Shown here: one piece after another, positions 60,673 through 64,000 of the stretch
How the letters are laid out: every line of letters starts with the position of its first letter
How positions within the stretch are numbered: the first letter of the stretch is position 1
Assembly: GCF_003269295.1 (NCBI RefSeq)
Contig: NZ_QLTT01000002.1
Coordinates: 62,001 to 126,000 of the forward strand
From: Lentzea atacamensis
GTDB lineage: Bacteria; Actinomycetota; Actinomycetes; Mycobacteriales; Pseudonocardiaceae
Length of the DNA stretch: 64,000 nucleotides
Direction of reading: 5' to 3'
The notes under the pieces: generated by a model
What the model saw: only the letters and a program-made list of their open reading frames with translations
The model's database searches: none
What the model was told of the DNA's origin: nothing
Position numbers and translations under genes: made by a program

Positions 60673-62669
60673 GCACTCCGCGACTGCTCTCAAACCGCTA
60701 CGAACTGGGTGAGACCCTCGGGTACGGCGGCATGTCCGAGGTCCACAAGGGGCGGGACGTCCGCCTCGGCAGAGACGTGGCGATCAAGGTGCTGCGCGCT
60801 GACCTCGCCCGTGACACCCAGTTCCAGGAACGCTTCCGGCGTGAAGCGCAGAACTCCGCCGCCCTGAACCACCCGGCGATCGTCGCCGTCTACGACACCG
60901 GCGAGACGCAGACCGAGTACGGCCCGCTGCCGTACATCGTGATGGAGTTCGTCGACGGGCGAACGCTGCGCGACATCGTGAAGACGCAGGGCCCGCTGTC
61001 GGGCAAGCGCGCGATGGAGGTCATGGCCGACGTCTCGGCCGCGCTCGACTTCAGCCACCGGCACGGCATCGTCCACCGCGACGTGAAGCCGGCCAACGTG
61101 ATGATCACCAAGTCCGGCGCCGTGAAGGTGATGGACTTCGGCATCGCCCGTGCGATACACGATGGCCAGGCCGCGGTCACCCAGACCGCCGCGGTGATCG
61201 GCACGGCCCAGTACCTGTCGCCCGAGCAGGCGCGCGGTGAGTCCGTCGACGCCCGTTCCGACGTCTACGCGGCCGGCTGCGTGCTGTTCGAGCTGCTGAC
61301 GGGCGAGCCGCCGTTCACCGGCGACTCCCCCGTCGCCGTCGCGTACCAGCACGTGCGGGAGGACCCGAAGCCGCCGTCGTCGCTGAACCCGAAGGTGTCG
61401 CCGCAGCTCGACGCGATCGTGCTGAAGGCGATGTCGAAGGGCCCGGCGAACCGCTACCAGTCAGCGGCGGAGATGCGTGCCGACCTGGTGCGCGTGCTCT
61501 CGGGTCAGCGTCCGTCCGCGCCGGCCGTGATGACGGCCGAGGACCGCACCGCCGTGATGAACGAGCAGGCGCGCGCTCCTCGCACCCAGGTGATGTCCGG
61601 TGGTGGCAGACACCGCCCGGCGGCGTTGAGGTCGGAGCCGGCAGACGACTACGACCCGATCGCCGACGAGGAAGAGGAACGGCGCGCCAGGCGCAAGAAA
61701 GCCATCATGATCACGCTGGTGGTGATCCTGTGCATCGCCGTGCTCGGCCTCGCCGCCTGGATCACCAACAACATCATGAAGGCCGGCAGCCAGAACACCG
61801 AGCAGTCCTCCGTACCGTCGATCGTCGGCCGGAGCCCCCTGGAGGCCAAGGAGCTCGTCACGAAGGCCGGCCTCGTGCCGCTGCAGCAGGACGTCGCCTG
61901 CGAGCCGGGCGCGAACGGTGCACCGGCCCCGTGCACGACCGACCAGATCTCCAAGGTGATCAGGACGGACCCGCCGGACGGCAGCCGGGTGCAGAGGGGT
62001 TCGCAGGTCACGATCTTCGTCGGCGCGCCTCCCGGTGAGGCCACCGTGCCGGACCTGAAGGGCAAGTCCCCGCAGGAGGCTCAGGCGATCATCGACAAGG
62101 ACCCCGGCGGCTTCAAGCTCGCGCAGAGCGCCGAGTCCGTCGAGGTCGACGACGCCAAGCTGCAGGGCAAGGTCGCGACGCAGAACCCCGAGGCCGGCCT
62201 GAAGCTGAAGAAGGGCGGCACGATCAACATCCAGCTCGGCAAGGCACCGGACAAGCAGAACGTGCCGAACGTCGTGGGCAGTGATGTGAACGATGCCCGC
62301 CAGACGCTCGAGGGCTCCGGCTTCAAGGTGAACATCGAGCAGGTCGACAGCGCGAAGCAAGAGGGTCAGGTCATCTCGCAGAACCCCGTCGGGAACAGCA
62401 AGGTGGCCAAGGACACGACCGTCACGCTGCGCGTGTCGAAGGGCAACCAGATCGAGATGCCGGACCTCTCCGGGATGACCGAGAAGGAAGCCACGGAGAA
62501 GCTGAGGTCGCTGGGCTGGAACGGAAACCTGAACGTTCAGCAGCAGCAGGTCAACAGTCCGTCCCAGGACAAGACCGTGCTCTCGCAGAACCCGGCCAAG
62601 GGCTCAACGATCACCAAGGGCGCGTCGGTGACGATCACCGTCGGCAAGTTCGGGATCGTGACGACCTAG
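60669..62669 (+). CDS. pknB: PASTA-domain Ser/Thr kinase PknB
   Basis: 666 residues. N-terminal kinase closely like mycobacterial PknB: glycine loop 'LGYGGMSEVHKGRDVRLGRD', Lys40, Asp138 in 'IVHRDVKPANVMI', Asp156 in 'DFGIARAI'. Thr171 and Thr173 in 'AVTQTAAVIGTAQYL' align with the autophosphorylation sites. Membrane helix ~345-367. Four extracellular PASTA domains bind muropeptides/lipid II ('VPSIVGRSPLEAKELVTKAG', 'VPDLKGKSPQEAQAIIDKDP', 'VPNVVGSDVNDARQTLEGSG', 'MPDLSGMTEKEATEKLRSLG'). It sets peptidoglycan synthesis, division and shape through FhaA, PbpA and others. Last gene of the operon. Confidence 0.96.
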   Translation: MSTPRLLSNRYELGETLGYGGMSEVHKGRDVRLGRDVAIKVLRADLARDTQFQERFRREAQNSAALNHPAIVAVYDTGETQTEYGPLPYIVMEFVDGRTLRDIVKTQGPLSGKRAMEVMADVSAALDFSHRHGIVHRDVKPANVMITKSGAVKVMDFGIARAIHDGQAAVTQTAAVIGTAQYLSPEQARGESVDARSDVYAAGCVLFELLTGEPPFTGDSPVAVAYQHVREDPKPPSSLNPKVSPQLDAIVLKAMSKGPANRYQSAAEMRADLVRVLSGQRPSAPAVMTAEDRTAVMNEQARAPRTQVMSGGGRHRPAALRSEPADDYDPIADEEEERRARRKKAIMITLVVILCIAVLGLAAWITNNIMKAGSQNTEQSSVPSIVGRSPLEAKELVTKAGLVPLQQDVACEPGANGAPAPCTTDQISKVIRTDPPDGSRVQRGSQVTIFVGAPPGEATVPDLKGKSPQEAQAIIDKDPGGFKLAQSAESVEVDDAKLQGKVATQNPEAGLKLKKGGTINIQLGKAPDKQNVPNVVGSDVNDARQTLEGSGFKVNIEQVDSAKQEGQVISQNPVGNSKVAKDTTVTLRVSKGNQIEMPDLSGMTEKEATEKLRSLGWNGNLNVQQQQVNSPSQDKTVLSQNPAKGSTITKGASVTITVGKFGIVTT

Positions 62670-62683
62670 GTTCGTGCATTGCC

Positions 62684-62716
62684 GGGGCGGCTTCCCTTCG
62701 GGGAGCCGCCCCTTTT
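62684..62716 (+). terminator. Intrinsic terminator of the kinase operon
   Basis: Arms GGGGCGGCTTCCC and GGGAGCCGCCCC with a TTCG tetraloop and one bulge, then TTTT. It lies 14 bp after the pknB stop, in front of the convergent pabA gene. Confidence 0.9.
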
Positions 62717-62718
62717 CA

Positions 62719-63360
62719 TCACTGGCGAGCTGCTGCGGCGAGCGTGCGCATGCCGTTCTCGAGCTGCGCGACCGTCGCCTCGGGAACCTCGTAGCCGCAG
62801 ACCTTGAGCCAGTTGGCGAGCATCCGGTGGCCGCCGTCGGTCAGCACCGACTCGGGGTGGAACTGCACACCCTCGACCGGGAGCTCCTTGTGCCGCATGG
62901 CCATGACGATGCCGGTCTCGGTCTTGCCGGTGACCTCGAACTCCGCGGGGATCGTCTCCGGCAGCACCGTGAGCGAGTGGTAGCGGGTCGCGATGAACGG
63001 CTTCGGCACGCCGTCGAGCACACCCTTGCCCTCGTGGAAGACGATGCTCGTCTTGCCGTGCAGCAGTTCGGGCGCGCGGTCGACCGTGCCGCCCCACACC
63101 ACACCGATCGCCTGATGACCGAGACACACGCCGAAGACCGGCTTGCCGGTGTCGGCACACCGCTTGATGACGTCGATGCTCGCGCCTGCCCGCTCCGGCG
63201 TACCGGGCCCTGGGCTGACGAGCACCCCGTCGACCTTCGCGATCTCGTCGAGGTCCACCTCGTCGTTGCGCCGCACGACGCACTCGGCCCCGAGCTGGGC
63301 GAGGTACTGGACGAGGTTGTAGACGAAGCTGTCGTAGTTGTCGACCACGAGCACGCGCAT
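62719..63360 (-). CDS. pabA: Aminodeoxychorismate/anthranilate synthase glutaminase subunit
   Basis: 213 residues. Class I glutamine amidotransferase: 'VLVVDNYDSFVYNLVQYLAQ', 'SPGPGTPERAG', nucleophile Cys in 'GVCLGHQAIGV', and the His/Glu of 'GVQFHPESVLT'. It supplies ammonia for p-aminobenzoate (folate) and/or anthranilate synthesis; the pknB-pabA neighbourhood in actinobacteria usually carries the copy annotated trpG/pabA. The partner subunit is not in the window. ATG 63360; divergent from fprA with 77 bp between the starts. Confidence 0.93.
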   Translation of the reverse strand: MRVLVVDNYDSFVYNLVQYLAQLGAECVVRRNDEVDLDEIAKVDGVLVSPGPGTPERAGASIDVIKRCADTGKPVFGVCLGHQAIGVVWGGTVDRAPELLHGKTSIVFHEGKGVLDGVPKPFIATRYHSLTVLPETIPAEFEVTGKTETGIVMAMRHKELPVEGVQFHPESVLTDGGHRMLANWLKVCGYEVPEATVAQLENGMRTLAAAARQ

Positions 63361-63408
63361 GTACGAAGCCTAGTCGGTCGCGTCGAGTGAGTTAGCTCTC
63401 GTCATCGA

Positions 63409-63427
63409 CGAGGTTAGGCTAACCTAA
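63409..63427. promoter_or_regulatory. Iron box (DtxR/IdeR/DmdR operator) before fprA
   Basis: This 19-bp site agrees with the consensus TTAGGTTAGGCTAACCTAA at 17 of 19 positions, differing only in the first two bases. Its 3' edge is 10 bp before the fprA ATG (63438). A metal-loaded repressor bound here would block transcription when Fe(II) is abundant, giving iron-limited expression of fprA and possibly affecting pabA. Confidence 0.85.
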
Positions 63428-63437
63428 AATAGGTGTC

Positions 63438-64000
63438 ATGAGTCGCCCCTTGCGCGTCGCGGTCGTCGGCGCTGGACCGGCCGGTGTGTACGCGGCCGAC
63501 ATCCTGACCAAGTCCGACGTCGACGTGCAGATCGACCTCTTCGAGAAGCTGCCGGCGCCCTACGGCCTCGTGCGCTACGGCGTCGCACCCGACCACCCCC
63601 GCATCAAGGGCATCGTCGGCGCACTGCAGAAGGTGCTCGACAAGCCATCGGTCCGCTTCTTCGGCAACGTCGAGTACGGCGTCGACCTCAAGCTCGACGA
63701 CCTGCGCCAGTTCTACGACGCGGTCATCTTCTCCACGGGCGCGTCCGCCGACCGCCCGCTCGACGTGCCGGGTATCGACCTGCCGGGCAGCTACGGCGCC
63801 GCGGACTTCGTGTCCTGGTACGACGGCCACCCGGACGTGCCGCGCACCTGGCCTCTGACCGCCACCTCGGTCGCGGTGCTGGGCGTCGGCAACGTCGCGC
63901 TGGACGTCGCGCGCATCCTGGCCAAGACCGCGGACGAGCTCCTGGTCACCGAGATCCCCGCCAACGTGTACGAGGGCCTGGCGTCCTCACCGGTCACCGA
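63438..64000 (+). CDS. fprA: Ferredoxin/flavodoxin-NADP+ reductase, FprA type (right end cut)
   Basis: At least 187 residues; the right end is beyond the window. FAD loop 'VAVVGAGPAGVYAADILTKS' and adrenodoxin-reductase-type signature 'PAPYGLVRYGVAPDHPRIKG' then 'IVGALQKVLDKPSVRFFGNV'. The NADP+ loop 'VAVLGVGNVALDVARILAK' and 'STGASADRPLDVPG' fit FprA (mycobacterial Rv3106-like). It transfers electrons from NADPH to ferredoxins for P450s and, in some cells, iron release. Expression is probably iron-controlled by the box at 63409. No usual Shine-Dalgarno; the 5' leader may be very short. Confidence 0.93.
   Translation, partial: MSRPLRVAVVGAGPAGVYAADILTKSDVDVQIDLFEKLPAPYGLVRYGVAPDHPRIKGIVGALQKVLDKPSVRFFGNVEYGVDLKLDDLRQFYDAVIFSTGASADRPLDVPGIDLPGSYGAADFVSWYDGHPDVPRTWPLTATSVAVLGVGNVALDVARILAKTADELLVTEIPANVYEGLASSPVT

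Noticed and set aside
1..64000. Prophage, integrase, transposase or attachment sites
   Set aside because: No phage, integrase or transposase gene, and no flanking direct repeats around the Rhs locus or the tRNA, were found.

Overview
The window is high-GC actinobacterial chromosome, most likely from Pseudonocardiales (Lentzea/Saccharothrix/Amycolatopsis-like; inferred from gene content and protein style, not from a database search). GTG starts are frequent, genes often overlap by 4 bp in the ATGA/GTGA style, and the right end carries the conserved fhaA-fhaB-pstP-rodA-pbpA-pknA-pknB cell-wall signalling block next to tRNA-Leu(CAG). In mycobacteria and relatives this block lies close to oriC.

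Layout. 1-3372: an accessory strip rich in decayed genes: a left-truncated regulator tail, a frameshifted Acg-type nitroreductase, an apparently orphan CDI-type immunity gene, a small RlpA-like secreted protein, a broken YefM/YoeB-type toxin-antitoxin pair whose palindromic operator is intact, and a broken general-stress-protein gene. 3373-16753 (minus strand): a polymorphic-toxin operon made of a 2244-residue six-LamG surface protein, a 2054-residue Rhs protein with a Hint domain and a small C-terminal toxin, and a cognate immunity candidate. 17105-27208: a multispanning membrane protein, MsrA, then a surface-polysaccharide-type cluster (membrane protein, glycosyltransferase, methyltransferase-like protein lacking its SAM glycine motif, tandem glycosyltransferase, FkbM methyltransferase). 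27543-34910: small unknown proteins, a gamma-glutamyltransferase-like enzyme, UDP-glucose dehydrogenase, an SDR, a TM0106-type RecB-like nuclease and a DUF6474-like protein. 34888-39425: a BCCT osmolyte transporter and a copper operon (membrane protein, YcnI, CopC, CopD).

39403-40874: a divergent LysR/SDR pair in which both genes carry internal out-of-frame deletions while the LysR-type operator between them is intact. 40956-43626: an NsdA-like HTH/TPR regulator with three small unknown proteins. 43872-47826: a glucoside-use operon (GH1, MFS transporter, SDR) divergent from a TetR regulator. 47823-52757: a PLP aldolase/deaminase divergent from a sugar-lactone oxidase, an NAD(P)-binding protein, an unknown protein and a shrunken quinone-oxidoreductase-like gene. 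52873-62716: tRNA-Leu and the Ser/Thr kinase/cell-wall operon ending in a strong terminator. 62719-64000: pabA/trpG divergent from fprA, with a near-perfect IdeR/DtxR iron box just before fprA.

How the parts work together: the right-hand operon couples PASTA-kinase sensing (PknA, PknB, PstP, FhaA, FhaB) to septal and elongation peptidoglycan synthesis (RodA/FtsW-type polymerase plus class B PBP). The Rhs operon and the glycosyltransferase cluster are cell-surface and competition modules. The left edge and the 39-41 kb segment look like places where genes are being lost.
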